From: an uncultured Gammaproteobacteria bacterium
GTDB lineage: Bacteria > Pseudomonadota > Gammaproteobacteria > Pseudomonadales > Azotimanducaceae_A
NCBI GenBank assembly: GCA_913041025.1
Contig: CAJWGQ010000015.1
Location: 1-25,641 of the forward strand
DNA length: 25,641 bases
Reading direction: 5' to 3'
Shown one piece after another: positions 1-8,027 of this stretch. Position 1 is the first letter of the stretch. Every line of letters starts with the position of its first letter. The notes beneath the pieces are model-generated. The model had not been told where the DNA came from and searched no databases. It saw only the letters and a list, made by a program, of their open reading frames with translations. The position numbers and the translations under genes were made by a program.

Positions 1-633
1 TCAGAAGCCAGGGCCTTGGCCAATGAGGTCTTGGATCTCAGGTTTAGAGGTATTTATGTCGATGCTAATGCGATTGCTCCGCAAACAGCCTCTGAGATAT
101 TAAATGATTTTGGTTCTAATTATGTTGATGGCGGTTTAATTGGGCCTCCAGCGCGAGAAAAAGGTAGCACACGACTTTATTTGTCGGGAAAGTTTGCTAG
201 AGAAGTTGGTTCGTGGTTTGACACCAGTTTGCTAGAGGCAAAGGTGATAGCTACTGAAATGGGAGTTCAAGCTTCGTCTCTCAAGATGGCGTATGCCGGC
301 TATACCAAGGGTTCGAGCGCGCTGTTGATTTTAATCAACGCGTTTGCAGAACTTGCGGGTGTCCGAGAGAGTCTGGTCAAAGAATGGGAGATGTCTCAGC
401 CTGCTCTTATAAAACGGAGCGAACACGCGGCAAAAGGAACGGCAGCTAAGGCTTGGCGTTTCGTTGGTGAAATGGAAGAAATAGCTAAAACCATGAAATC
501 ATCGGATTTACCTGAGGGGTTTCATAATGGATCCGCGGAACTTTACTCTTTGATGGCTCGGTTCAAAGACGCTAAGTCTCCTGATTTGAACGAGGTACTG
601 GAGGAAATAATCAGTCTAAGGAATCGGCGGTAG
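1..633 (+). CDS. NAD(P)-dependent dehydrogenase, 6PGDH-like with DUF1932 C-terminal domain (5' partial)
   Basis: The reading frame is open from base 1, so the true start lies upstream; the TTG at 16 is only the first start-like codon inside the window. The visible N-terminal part carries the end of a Rossmann NAD-binding domain of the 6-phosphogluconate/3-hydroxyisobutyrate dehydrogenase type, with the typical strings YVDANAIAPQTA and VDGGLIGPPA. The second half matches what I know of the DUF1932 domain: KMAYAGYTKGSSALL followed by KAWRFVGEMEEIA and a helical end at LRNRR. Members are presumed cytosolic oxidoreductases whose substrate is usually unknown. The gene ends convergently with a small leftward gene 23 bases away. 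The family call is from motif recognition; the substrate cannot be named. Confidence 0.8.
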   Translation, partial: SEARALANEVLDLRFRGIYVDANAIAPQTASEILNDFGSNYVDGGLIGPPAREKGSTRLYLSGKFAREVGSWFDTSLLEAKVIATEMGVQASSLKMAYAGYTKGSSALLILINAFAELAGVRESLVKEWEMSQPALIKRSEHAAKGTAAKAWRFVGEMEEIAKTMKSSDLPEGFHNGSAELYSLMARFKDAKSPDLNEVLEEIISLRNRR

Positions 634-670
634 ACCCCATCCTCTTAGTTTTTGGCTTACTGGGGGTCTA
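631..670. terminator. Inverted repeat between convergent genes, possible bidirectional terminator
   Basis: TAGACCCC at 631-638 pairs perfectly with GGGGTCTA at 663-670 across a 24-base loop. The arms contain the stop codon of the rightward dehydrogenase gene and the last codons of the leftward small gene. There is no clean T tract after either arm, only TTTTT inside the loop, so intrinsic termination is plausible but weakly supported. Confidence 0.3.
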
Positions 671-950
671 GGGCGCCAGACTCAGATTTGCAAACCCAAC
701 CCTGTGTCTCAAATGTTTCAATGAACTCTTTAGCTTTTTGCTCGCAGTAACCAGGTTGGTTTTGGGCTCTCCAAAGTATCTTTATCTCAGGCGATTCATT
801 TTTTTTGTAGGTTACTTCGCACGGCAATTTGTAACCTGGCTCACTATAGACAATATCGATTTCTCTAATCGATGTTGCCTTTTTGCAGGTTGTGTTGGCG
901 TTGAGGAGGCCTGTGTAAAAAACTAATAGGCCTATTAGTAAGATTCTCAA
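657..950 (-). CDS. Small exported protein of unknown function
   Basis: This is a 97-residue protein. It begins with a basic residue, then a hydrophobic stretch (ILLIGLLVFYTGLL) ending in NAN, which looks like a Sec signal peptide cleaved after about residue 19, so the mature protein is probably periplasmic. The mature part has four cysteines (C22, C44, C69, C87), consistent with disulfides. It also has the run LWRAQNQPGYCEQKAKEF followed by GWVC, which I associate with small uncharacterised proteins of gammaproteobacteria. The start is TTG at 950 with AGGA placed five bases upstream. That SD lies directly after the stop of the carboxyltransferase gene (12-base gap), so it is the last gene of a three-gene operon. 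Function is unknown. Confidence 0.7.
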   Translation of the reverse strand: MRILLIGLLVFYTGLLNANTTCKKATSIREIDIVYSEPGYKLPCEVTYKKNESPEIKILWRAQNQPGYCEQKAKEFIETFETQGWVCKSESGALDPQ

Positions 951-962
951 AGAATTCCTACT

Positions 963-2516
963 TCAAGGCCGATAGAAAAATTGTGGTGGTTCCGCTCTAG
1001 AGGCGACCCTAGCGAGTTTAGCCCAGTGGCATAAATAAGATCTTGTCTTGCTTGGGTCGATGATTTCCTCGATTTCAAAAAACTCGGCTGAACGATAAGG
1101 CGATCTGAGCCGATTAAGTCGATCCTTGATCTTGGCCAAATGAGCATCGTAGTCCTTTGACTCTTCTAGTTCTGCTTTATAAGCGACTTCGATGCCTCCT
1201 TCGATCGGAAGTGAACCCCAATCCCCCGAGGGCCAAGAAGCCCTTAAGTGATTCGAGCCGGGTTTGTGGTTGGCTCCGCCTGCTACTCCGAAAGCCTTAC
1301 GAATAATGATGCAGCAAAAGGGTACATTGGATTGACCAAGTGCAGCTAGAGCTGCTGAACCGCATCTTATCGTGCCCTCTTCTTCGGATTTTTTGCCAAT
1401 CAAAAAGCCTGGACAGTCTTCTAAGTGGACGATGGGTAAATGAAATGTGGAGGCTAAATCAATAAGACGAATGACCTTTCTTGATGCGTCCGCGGTCCAT
1501 GCCCCACCATACACACGAGGATTTTCTGCAAACACGGCGACAGGGATACCGTTTAACCTAGCAAGCCCTGTAATAATCGATTTACCCCAACGTTTGCCTA
1601 TTTCAAAAAAAGAGTCTGAGTCAAAGACGGATTCTAATATCGTATGCATTTTGTACACACTTCTTGGATCCTTTGGCACGATATTAAGGAGCGAGGGGTC
1701 TTCGCGGTCTGGGTCATCATTTACTGTTTCTAGGATTGGTGGCAATTCATCTACTGAGCTGGGTAAATACGACAGAAACTTTCTAGCCATCTCAAACGCA
1801 GCTTCCTCTGAGGGTGCCTCATCATCGATGGCTCCGTTCCCCGTATGTATTTTGGAAGATCCCAGCTCCTCTTTGCTCACATCTCCAAGGCTAGCCCAAT
1901 CAACGAGAGCAGGTCCAGCAATCATCATTTGAGCGCTATCTTTGACAATGACTGAATAATGGGATGTAGCCACTCTCGCGGCACCAATTCCAGCAACAGA
2001 ACCGAGAGCCAACGATACAGAGGGTGCAGTACACAACTGCTGCACCACGACTTCCCATCCTCGAAGTTCAGGAATGTAAGTGCGACCTGCCATCTCGATC
2101 GTTTTTACAGATCCACCGCCACCCATCCCATCAACCAGTCGAATGTGGGGTAATCGCAATTCGACAGCCAGTCCCTCAGCCCTCGCTCTTTTACCGGGTA
2201 TTGAAGCATCTGCTGAACCGCCTCTTACAGTGAAGTCATCGCCTGAGACTACGACTGGTCTTCCATCAATTTCTGCTGTACCAAATAAAAAATTAGATGG
2301 GGTAAATTTCTCTAGGTTGCCATTTTCATCATAGTCCCCCACGCCGGCTAGCTTGCCGATTTCGTGGAAAGAACCTTTGTCACTGATAAAATCTATTCTT
2401 TCTCGAATAGTGAATTTATTGAACTCGTGCTGACGGGCGACTTTTTCGGGGCCGCCCATCTCTGATGCCAGACTTTCTCTATTCCGCATCTCTCCAATTT
2501 CTTCATCCCAGGACAT
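963..2516 (-). CDS. Acyl-CoA carboxylase, carboxyltransferase (beta) subunit
   Basis: This 517-residue protein has the two crotonase-like halves of the carboxyltransferase family (propionyl-, methylcrotonyl- or geranyl-CoA carboxylase beta type). The family moves CO2 from carboxybiotin to an acyl-CoA in the cytosol. The N-terminal half carries the glycine-rich oxyanion region LGSVAGIGAARVA (about residues 171-183) and the acyl-CoA-site segment KEELGSSKIHTGNGAIDDEA. The C-terminal half carries FLIGKKSEEEGTIRCGSA and AFGVAGGANHKPG. Length is typical of the family. It starts three bases after the stop of the upstream 99-codon gene and has only a weak own SD, so translational coupling is likely. 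No biotin carboxylase or biotin carrier gene is visible in the window, so the alpha subunit must be elsewhere. The acyl-CoA substrate cannot be decided from sequence. Confidence 0.88.
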   Translation of the reverse strand: MSWDEEIGEMRNRESLASEMGGPEKVARQHEFNKFTIRERIDFISDKGSFHEIGKLAGVGDYDENGNLEKFTPSNFLFGTAEIDGRPVVVSGDDFTVRGGSADASIPGKRARAEGLAVELRLPHIRLVDGMGGGGSVKTIEMAGRTYIPELRGWEVVVQQLCTAPSVSLALGSVAGIGAARVATSHYSVIVKDSAQMMIAGPALVDWASLGDVSKEELGSSKIHTGNGAIDDEAPSEEAAFEMARKFLSYLPSSVDELPPILETVNDDPDREDPSLLNIVPKDPRSVYKMHTILESVFDSDSFFEIGKRWGKSIITGLARLNGIPVAVFAENPRVYGGAWTADASRKVIRLIDLASTFHLPIVHLEDCPGFLIGKKSEEEGTIRCGSAALAALGQSNVPFCCIIIRKAFGVAGGANHKPGSNHLRASWPSGDWGSLPIEGGIEVAYKAELEESKDYDAHLAKIKDRLNRLRSPYRSAEFFEIEEIIDPSKTRSYLCHWAKLARVASRAEPPQFFYRP

Positions 2517-2519
2517 TGT

Positions 2520-2819
2520 TTATGCACGATTCCCAGTGATTTTTGCGTTTCCAAAAGCCCCTAGTTTGGCTGACCCGGAGATACTGTCGCCGTCCACTGT
2601 CGCGGTTACCTCGACCTCAATAGCCATCGGAGAAGTAATCTTAAACTTGTAGCTGATGTCGTTTCCGTCGACTTTGCCATCCTCAATTTCGAGTTCTCCG
2701 CCCGGCCCTCCTGTTAATTTTCCAGATAGAGAATCTCCGTCTGATGTAATCGTCAAAGTTGCCTTTTGAGCGCCCATAGGAGAGTCTATAGTTAGTTCCC
2801 AAGTACCGTCTACACTCAT
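2520..2819 (-). CDS. Small beta-rich protein with internal duplication, first gene of the carboxyltransferase operon
   Basis: This acidic protein of 99 residues has no signal peptide or membrane segment. It is built almost entirely of short beta-strand-like segments. Two copies of a unit are visible with a period of about 50 residues: IDSPM (11-15) followed by SDGDSLSG (26-33), and ITSPM (61-65) followed by VDGDSISG (75-82). The pattern suggests a small beta-barrel or sandwich, perhaps lipocalin-like, but I cannot assign it to a named family with certainty. The start at 2819 has AGGA six bases upstream. It is separated by only three bases from the carboxyltransferase gene, so the two are co-translated. 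A role as a partner or acyl-CoA/lipid binding protein is inference from position only. Confidence 0.75.
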   Translation of the reverse strand: MSVDGTWELTIDSPMGAQKATLTITSDGDSLSGKLTGGPGGELEIEDGKVDGNDISYKFKITSPMAIEVEVTATVDGDSISGSAKLGAFGNAKITGNRA

Positions 2820-2937
2820 GATTTTGTCCTAAATTTTTTGTTTTCGGCCGAAGAGTATCTCACAGGAACTGTCGGTCACACTAGTGGATTTCAAGTTCGC
2901 TCTATTTCGCTAATCTTCGACGTGGTAGCCTTTTAAA

Positions 2938-3618
2938 GTGGGTATTGGAACATTAAACGAAGGCCCTTTGCATGCTGCCCTAAAGCAGCATTATCTTTGT
3001 CTTGGAGGGCGAGAAGAGGTACCTATTGGGGATTTCGTTGCGGATGTGGTCTGCGAGGACAAGATTTTCGAAATCCAAACAGGCTCTTTTAGTGGTCTGA
3101 ACAGAAAGTTAGAGACCTTGTGTCAGACCAATGAAGTCAGATTGGTCCATCCGGTCGCTCAAATAAAAACAATCGTTAAACTTGGTTCTGATGCTAAGAC
3201 AATTATTTCCAAAAGGCGATCCCCAAAAAGAGGTCATATCTGGGATATCTTGTCTGAGCTGGTATATATCCCGACTATGCTGGGGCAAAGGAATTTTTCC
3301 GTAGACGTGCTGTTGATCGAAGAAAATGAATATCGGGTGCACGACCCTAAAAAAGTCAGGAGAAAAGGGGGTTGGCGCGTGATAGAACGAGAACTAGTCT
3401 CGATTAATGATTCACTGACGATTCGTTCAGCGAAAGATCTGTATGAATTTTTTGAAGAGCCTCTGGGCGAGCCCTTCACTTCGAAGGAAATTGAGTTGTC
3501 CATGAAGTGTCAACCCAAAATCGCTCGGCAGATGGCCTATGTACTAAGGCAACTTGACTTAATTGAGGTGATTGGCAAGGCTGGAAGGTTCTTGAATTAC
3601 CGCTTTAAAAGGCGCTAG
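2938..3618 (+). CDS. Uncharacterised protein, putative PD-(D/E)XK nuclease-like domain plus winged helix
   Basis: This is a 226-residue protein. The N-terminal part (about 7-100) has the order E8, then GDFVADVV with D36, then FEIQTG with E45-x-Q47, followed by a helix and RLVHP. This is the layout of a PD-(D/E)XK nuclease-like fold in which the usual lysine is replaced by glutamine, as in CoiA-like proteins. SKRRSPKRG (about 90-98) gives a basic patch. The C-terminal third (about 170-226) looks like a winged helix: FTSKEIE, then ARQMAYVLRQLDLIEVIGKAGRFLNYRF. I recall similar proteins as a domain of unknown function (DUF8091-like). The start is GTG; an in-frame TAG lies four codons upstream and no ATG is available near it. 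It stands alone, divergent from the carboxyltransferase operon. A DNA-related role is inference. Confidence 0.7.
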   Translation: MGIGTLNEGPLHAALKQHYLCLGGREEVPIGDFVADVVCEDKIFEIQTGSFSGLNRKLETLCQTNEVRLVHPVAQIKTIVKLGSDAKTIISKRRSPKRGHIWDILSELVYIPTMLGQRNFSVDVLLIEENEYRVHDPKKVRRKGGWRVIERELVSINDSLTIRSAKDLYEFFEEPLGEPFTSKEIELSMKCQPKIARQMAYVLRQLDLIEVIGKAGRFLNYRFKRR

Positions 3619-3674
3619 GTTTATTTGTTAACTTTAAAGCGTTTTGACGCATATTCGGGAGGCTGGAGGTAGAC

Positions 3675-5489
3675 ATGAATGATCAAATCACAGGGCCTTC
3701 ATGGGATCTGACCCCTGTTTATAAAAATTTAAAGGATCCGCAGATAGAGCAAGACCTCAATGCGCTAGAAACTCTGCTCTCTGAAATCGATAATTTAAAT
3801 ATTGGGCTCGATAACGAGAAGTCCGAGCTTGCGAAGACAATATTTGCGAAAATTGAAGAAGCAACTGAGTTATTCTCGAACTTATCGACCTACTCTAGCT
3901 GTTTGCTGTCCGTTGATAGTGGCGATGAGGCAGCGCAGACCCTTTCAGGCAGGCTGCAGCGCTACCGACAGCAACTTGGCACTTATTCAAAACCCTTACA
4001 CCAATTTGAAATGTTAGCAGATGAGTCAGAACTAGAAGCATACCTTAGTGGCGAGAAGGTCGAACATGCGCGTTTTTCGATTCTTCACAGACGTCAATTA
4101 TCGTCCCAGATCTTAAGTCGACCTGAAGAAGAACTCATTGAGGGTCTATCACAAAACGGACTACACGCATGGGGCAATCTCTATGATCAGCTCTCAGGAA
4201 CTATCGAGTGCGATGTGTTGGTCGGCAATCAAAATGAGAAAATGGGATTAGCTCAAGCAGCGACGTTAATGATGGATCAAGACGACCTGCAGAGAAAAAA
4301 TTCTTGGCAAGCGATTAATCATTCCTGGTCCGTTCACGAAGAGGCTTGCGCGGCCAGTATCAATGCCATTAGCGGCTGGCGATTGGACGTGTGTAACAAG
4401 CGCAGTCATAAGGAGTCGGTAGGATATCTAGATTCAGCCGTTCATCTGAACAAAATCTCAATGGAGACGTTAACAGCTTTAATGGCTTCAGCTCAAAAGC
4501 ACAATGGTCTAGCGCAGCGAGCTGCAAGACTTCAGGCCCGGGCAATGGGCAAAGAGCGGTTGAGTCCATGGGATTCAAGGGCGCCAGCGCCTTGTCTCCA
4601 AGCTGGTGTCCAGGAGCAAGTGATGACGTTTGAAGAAGCCGTTGAATTAATCGAGGACGCTTTTTCGGGAATTGACAAAGGTATGGGTGAATTTGTTCAA
4701 AAAATGGCCAAAGACGGTTGGATAGAAGGAACAATAAGCTCAAAAAAACGCCCTGGTGCGTACTGTACTAGTTTCAGTAAGTCTAGAACGCCCCGCGTTT
4801 ATATGACTTATTCTGGCTCTACGAGCGATGTAATCACATTAGCGCACGAGCTTGGACATGCGCTTCATTTTTGGGTCATGCGAGATTTACCCGAGTGCCA
4901 GCGCAGATATGGGATGTCCTTGGCTGAAACTGCTAGCACGTTGGGAGAGACCGCGGTTAGAAATGCCTTGTTAGAGAAATCTGTCGGTAACGCTGAGAAA
5001 TTGAATATCATGTGGGAAGAGCTTTCAGCATTTACTACGTTTATGCTGAATATCCCGACTCGATTTGAGTTTGAAAAAAGACTGTATGAGTTGAGAGCTG
5101 AAAAACCTCTCAGACCTGATGAGCTTAGGCAGATCATGAGTGATTCCTGGTTAGAATGGTACGGAGACTCGATTTCTGAACCCGATCCGATGTTCTGGGC
5201 GAGCAAGCTCCATTTCTATATAAGCGGTTTAAGTTTTTATAATTTTCCCTATCTCTTTGGTTATCTGTTTAGCTTGGGAGTCTATAGAAAAAGACACGAG
5301 CTAGGTGATGAGTTTTACTCAAAGTATTGCGATTTATTACGCGATACGGGACGCATGACCGCGGAGAATCTGGCAACCCACCATTTAGGCTGTGACATCA
5401 GAGACCAAGCATTCTGGGACGAGGTGATCGACTCAATAAGCCCTCGTGTTGACGCCTACGAGAAGCTACTGAGCCTGGTGAAACCTTAG
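3675..5489 (+). CDS. pepF: Oligoendopeptidase F, M3 family zinc metallopeptidase
   Basis: This 604-residue cytosolic peptidase cleaves short peptides released by protein turnover. The zinc site is plain: HELGHALH gives H391, E392 (catalytic) and H395, and the third ligand is E418 in AETASTLGE, as expected for M3 enzymes. The first 190 residues are the helical oligopeptidase F N-terminal region. The C-terminal half closes the substrate channel, with a tyrosine-rich segment near HFYISGLSFYNFPYLFGY. Length is normal for the family (about 600). The start ATG is preceded by GGAGG at a five to six base distance. No signal peptide is present. The gene is monocistronic and converges on the acyl-CoA dehydrogenase pair. 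Confidence 0.93.
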   Translation: MNDQITGPSWDLTPVYKNLKDPQIEQDLNALETLLSEIDNLNIGLDNEKSELAKTIFAKIEEATELFSNLSTYSSCLLSVDSGDEAAQTLSGRLQRYRQQLGTYSKPLHQFEMLADESELEAYLSGEKVEHARFSILHRRQLSSQILSRPEEELIEGLSQNGLHAWGNLYDQLSGTIECDVLVGNQNEKMGLAQAATLMMDQDDLQRKNSWQAINHSWSVHEEACAASINAISGWRLDVCNKRSHKESVGYLDSAVHLNKISMETLTALMASAQKHNGLAQRAARLQARAMGKERLSPWDSRAPAPCLQAGVQEQVMTFEEAVELIEDAFSGIDKGMGEFVQKMAKDGWIEGTISSKKRPGAYCTSFSKSRTPRVYMTYSGSTSDVITLAHELGHALHFWVMRDLPECQRRYGMSLAETASTLGETAVRNALLEKSVGNAEKLNIMWEELSAFTTFMLNIPTRFEFEKRLYELRAEKPLRPDELRQIMSDSWLEWYGDSISEPDPMFWASKLHFYISGLSFYNFPYLFGYLFSLGVYRKRHELGDEFYSKYCDLLRDTGRMTAENLATHHLGCDIRDQAFWDEVIDSISPRVDAYEKLLSLVKP

Positions 5490-5550
5490 AGAGTGAAAGC
5501 TAACTTCGAGTTTAACTCCCACCCTGCGAACTCAGACTTTAACTTACTGA

Positions 5551-6618
5551 CTAAGCGACTAGTCCTTCCAGTTGAGCTGCTTCTTCTCGAACTAGCTCTG
5601 GTGCTCCAAGCCACTGTCTGTTTGCGCCTATTCGTTTAAACCAGTAGTGCAAGCCCAATAAGTCTGTAAACCCCATTCCTCCGTGTACTTCAGTCGCTGT
5701 TTTTGAAACGGACTTTCCAACTTCTGAAAGATGCGCCTTAGTATGGCAAGCAGTCACGCGTGATTCGTCGGGCAGTTCTGCTAAAGCATGACTGGCAAAC
5801 CAAATCAATGACCGGCATGGCTCAAGGTCAGCGGCCATCTGAGCGCACATGTGTTTCACTGCTTGGAAGCTCGCAATGACCCGATTGAATTGTTCTCTTT
5901 GCATAGCGTAGGCTACTGATTGGTCAATCATGTTTTGTGCAGCACCCAAGGTATCCGCAGCCAACATGACTCTGCCAACGTCTAAGGTAGCATTGTAAAC
6001 GGTGGAGTTTGAGCTCACGAGCTCTGCGTTTACTCCTTGGTATACCAGCTCAACGGTTTTTCGTGTCTTATCCACAGTGGCCAGTTCTTTTTTTGTCAGG
6101 CCGTCTGCATCTGCATTGACAAGATATAAATTCTTAGTTTTGTCGGCGACCAAATAGTGATTTGCTTCTAAGTCAAAGGCGAAAATTGATTTACCGTTTA
6201 TCTTCCCATTATCGAAGGAAACACTAGCATCGTTTCGATTACCGACAGCTTCGCCATACGCGATTCCAATTCGGGTTTTCCCTTCAATAATTTGTCCTAA
6301 CAACTCTGAATAGTCGTTATCACTTTGGCTAAGAGCGACTGGCGCCATAATTGCCGAACCTAAAAACGGGCTTGGCACGACGTGATAACCGAGTGACTCT
6401 GCAACGATTGCCGCGTCCATGGGCGTCATACCCAGACCGCCTTGCTCTTCAGGAATTAATAATGCCGGAATCCCCAGTTCGGTTAAGCCTTGCCAGATGT
6501 CAGCGTCAGATCCATCTTCTGAATATTTTCTGACTCTTTCTAGAGGCACATTATCGGTTAAGAATCTTTTGACGTTGTCTTGTAAGAGTACTTGCTCTTC
6601 TGATAATCCAAATTGCAT
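5551..6618 (-). CDS. Acyl-CoA dehydrogenase family protein, small subunit of a likely heteromeric enzyme
   Basis: This 355-residue protein has the acyl-CoA dehydrogenase fold: N-terminal helical domain (FGLSEEQ, IPEEQGGLGM), a shortened middle beta domain, and a C-terminal helical domain with the FAD-binding QREQFNRVIASFQAVKH (R241) and EVHGGMGFTDLLGLHYWFKR. It lacks the usual C-terminal YEGT-type segment with the catalytic glutamate and shows no glutamate in the alternative helix position, so it is probably not an independent dehydrogenase. It follows the larger subunit gene after nine bases. Its SD (AGGAGAAG) overlaps the TAG stop of that gene. The arrangement resembles alpha2beta2 enzymes such as the ChsE1-ChsE2 and ChsE4-ChsE5 pairs of steroid side-chain degradation. 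The heteromer is inferred from family and gene order; the substrate is unknown. Confidence 0.88.
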   Translation of the reverse strand: MQFGLSEEQVLLQDNVKRFLTDNVPLERVRKYSEDGSDADIWQGLTELGIPALLIPEEQGGLGMTPMDAAIVAESLGYHVVPSPFLGSAIMAPVALSQSDNDYSELLGQIIEGKTRIGIAYGEAVGNRNDASVSFDNGKINGKSIFAFDLEANHYLVADKTKNLYLVNADADGLTKKELATVDKTRKTVELVYQGVNAELVSSNSTVYNATLDVGRVMLAADTLGAAQNMIDQSVAYAMQREQFNRVIASFQAVKHMCAQMAADLEPCRSLIWFASHALAELPDESRVTACHTKAHLSEVGKSVSKTATEVHGGMGFTDLLGLHYWFKRIGANRQWLGAPELVREEAAQLEGLVA

Positions 6619-6627
6619 GTTCTTCTC

Positions 6628-7833
6628 CTATTTCGACTTTTCAAATTTTGGTTCTTTGGGCATCCCTAAGCCGCGCTCACTTATAATGTTCTTCTGGATT
6701 TGATTTGTGCCTCCTCCAATTATCAGACCCAGGTAGTACATATATTGACTTTGCCAGCTTCCACCACCTCTCAAATAGGGATTGTCTTCATAGGAAAGTC
6801 CGATTTCGCCAAGGATATCAATGGCCATACCCTCAACTTCATGTCTCAGTTCAGTCCCTTGGAGTTTGGTGATCATTCTGGCTAGAGTGGCGTCTTGGCC
6901 CTCGTTTAATCTCGAAGAGAGAATTCGCATCTCGTTAAACCTCATGGCCATCTCGCGACCTTGAAGTTGCATTAAGCGATCTCTGTACGCTGGATTGTCG
7001 ATAAGTCGTTCACCTGATACGGTTTCTTCTTTCATCATATCCTTAACCGCATTGAGCCGGGAGAGCGTCATGCTGGAAGTGGCGAGAGTTTCTCTCTCGT
7101 GACCAAGAATAGTATTAGCGACTTGCCAACCCTGTCCTCGAGCACCAACTATCTGATCTTTGGGGACCCTTACATCGGTGAAGAAGGTTTCATTGAAATT
7201 TGCGACTCCTGTCATGTCTACGAGCGGTCGGACCTCGATACCTGGAGTATCCATTCTAAACAAAAGGAAAGAGATTCCTTGGTGTTTTGGTGCTTCGGGC
7301 TCGGTCCTTACCAGGCAAAATATCCAATCTGCGATATGAGCACTACTGGTCCAGATTTTTTGGCCATTGACCACCCATTCGTCGCCATCGAGTACCGCAG
7401 AGGTCGTTAAGCTTGCCAAGTCACTTCCGGCTCCGGGTTCTGAATATCCCTGGCACCAACTCATTTCCCCGTAGATTGTTGGTCTGATAAATTGTTGTCT
7501 TTGATCTTCTGTCCCCATCTCTAGCAAAGTTGGGGTAAGCATTGAGATGCCTTGTCCGCCCAAGCCCTGACTAACCTTCGCAGAAGCGAACTCCTCCGCA
7601 ATAATGCGAGACTCGATGATATTGGGTTCTGCTCCATAGCCACCATATTCTTTAGGAATTGTCCTGCAGGTATAGCCGTTTTCGATTAAGAGCTTTTGCC
7701 AATCTAGAGATTGCTGGGCTGCTTCAGACTCTCCGATAACCCGGCCTTTGGGAGCCTTGTCGTGATTGTTCTTTAGAAACGCTTTGACTTCTTCTCGAAA
7801 TCCATCGTATTCCGAACCAAATGATAGATCCAT
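6628..7833 (-). CDS. Acyl-CoA dehydrogenase family protein, large subunit of a likely heteromeric enzyme
   Basis: This 401-residue FAD enzyme would oxidise an acyl-CoA to the 2-enoyl-CoA. Visible motifs are WCQGYSEPGAGSDLASL (middle domain, about 126-142), NGQKIWTSSAHIADW (156-170) and the C-terminal IIGGGTNQIQKNIISERGLG (371-390). At the position where MCAD-type enzymes carry the catalytic glutamate (EGT) there is G374-G375-T376. A glutamate in the alternative isovaleryl-CoA-dehydrogenase-like position is available in GHERETLA (E246 or E248), which is my candidate catalytic base. The start ATG at 7833 is preceded by AGGAGG with a seven-base gap. An out-of-frame ATG at 7840 sits directly after that SD. 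It is the first gene of the two-gene operon. Confidence 0.92.
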   Translation of the reverse strand: MDLSFGSEYDGFREEVKAFLKNNHDKAPKGRVIGESEAAQQSLDWQKLLIENGYTCRTIPKEYGGYGAEPNIIESRIIAEEFASAKVSQGLGGQGISMLTPTLLEMGTEDQRQQFIRPTIYGEMSWCQGYSEPGAGSDLASLTTSAVLDGDEWVVNGQKIWTSSAHIADWIFCLVRTEPEAPKHQGISFLLFRMDTPGIEVRPLVDMTGVANFNETFFTDVRVPKDQIVGARGQGWQVANTILGHERETLATSSMTLSRLNAVKDMMKEETVSGERLIDNPAYRDRLMQLQGREMAMRFNEMRILSSRLNEGQDATLARMITKLQGTELRHEVEGMAIDILGEIGLSYEDNPYLRGGGSWQSQYMYYLGLIIGGGTNQIQKNIISERGLGMPKEPKFEKSK

Positions 7834-8027
7834 CTATCATCCTCCTTTCTGATAATAGAATTACGTCATGTTTAGTTAGAATCTACCTCGTGCTAAACGA
7901 CTCGGCAAGTGCTGGAAGATCACAAGATTGCATTATGGCATAGAAAGGAAGAATCCTTGGGTTTTGATCTGGTAGAGTTCTGTATCACGAAATTTGGTTG
8001 AAAGGACTCTAGATTAGCGAGGTGTTT

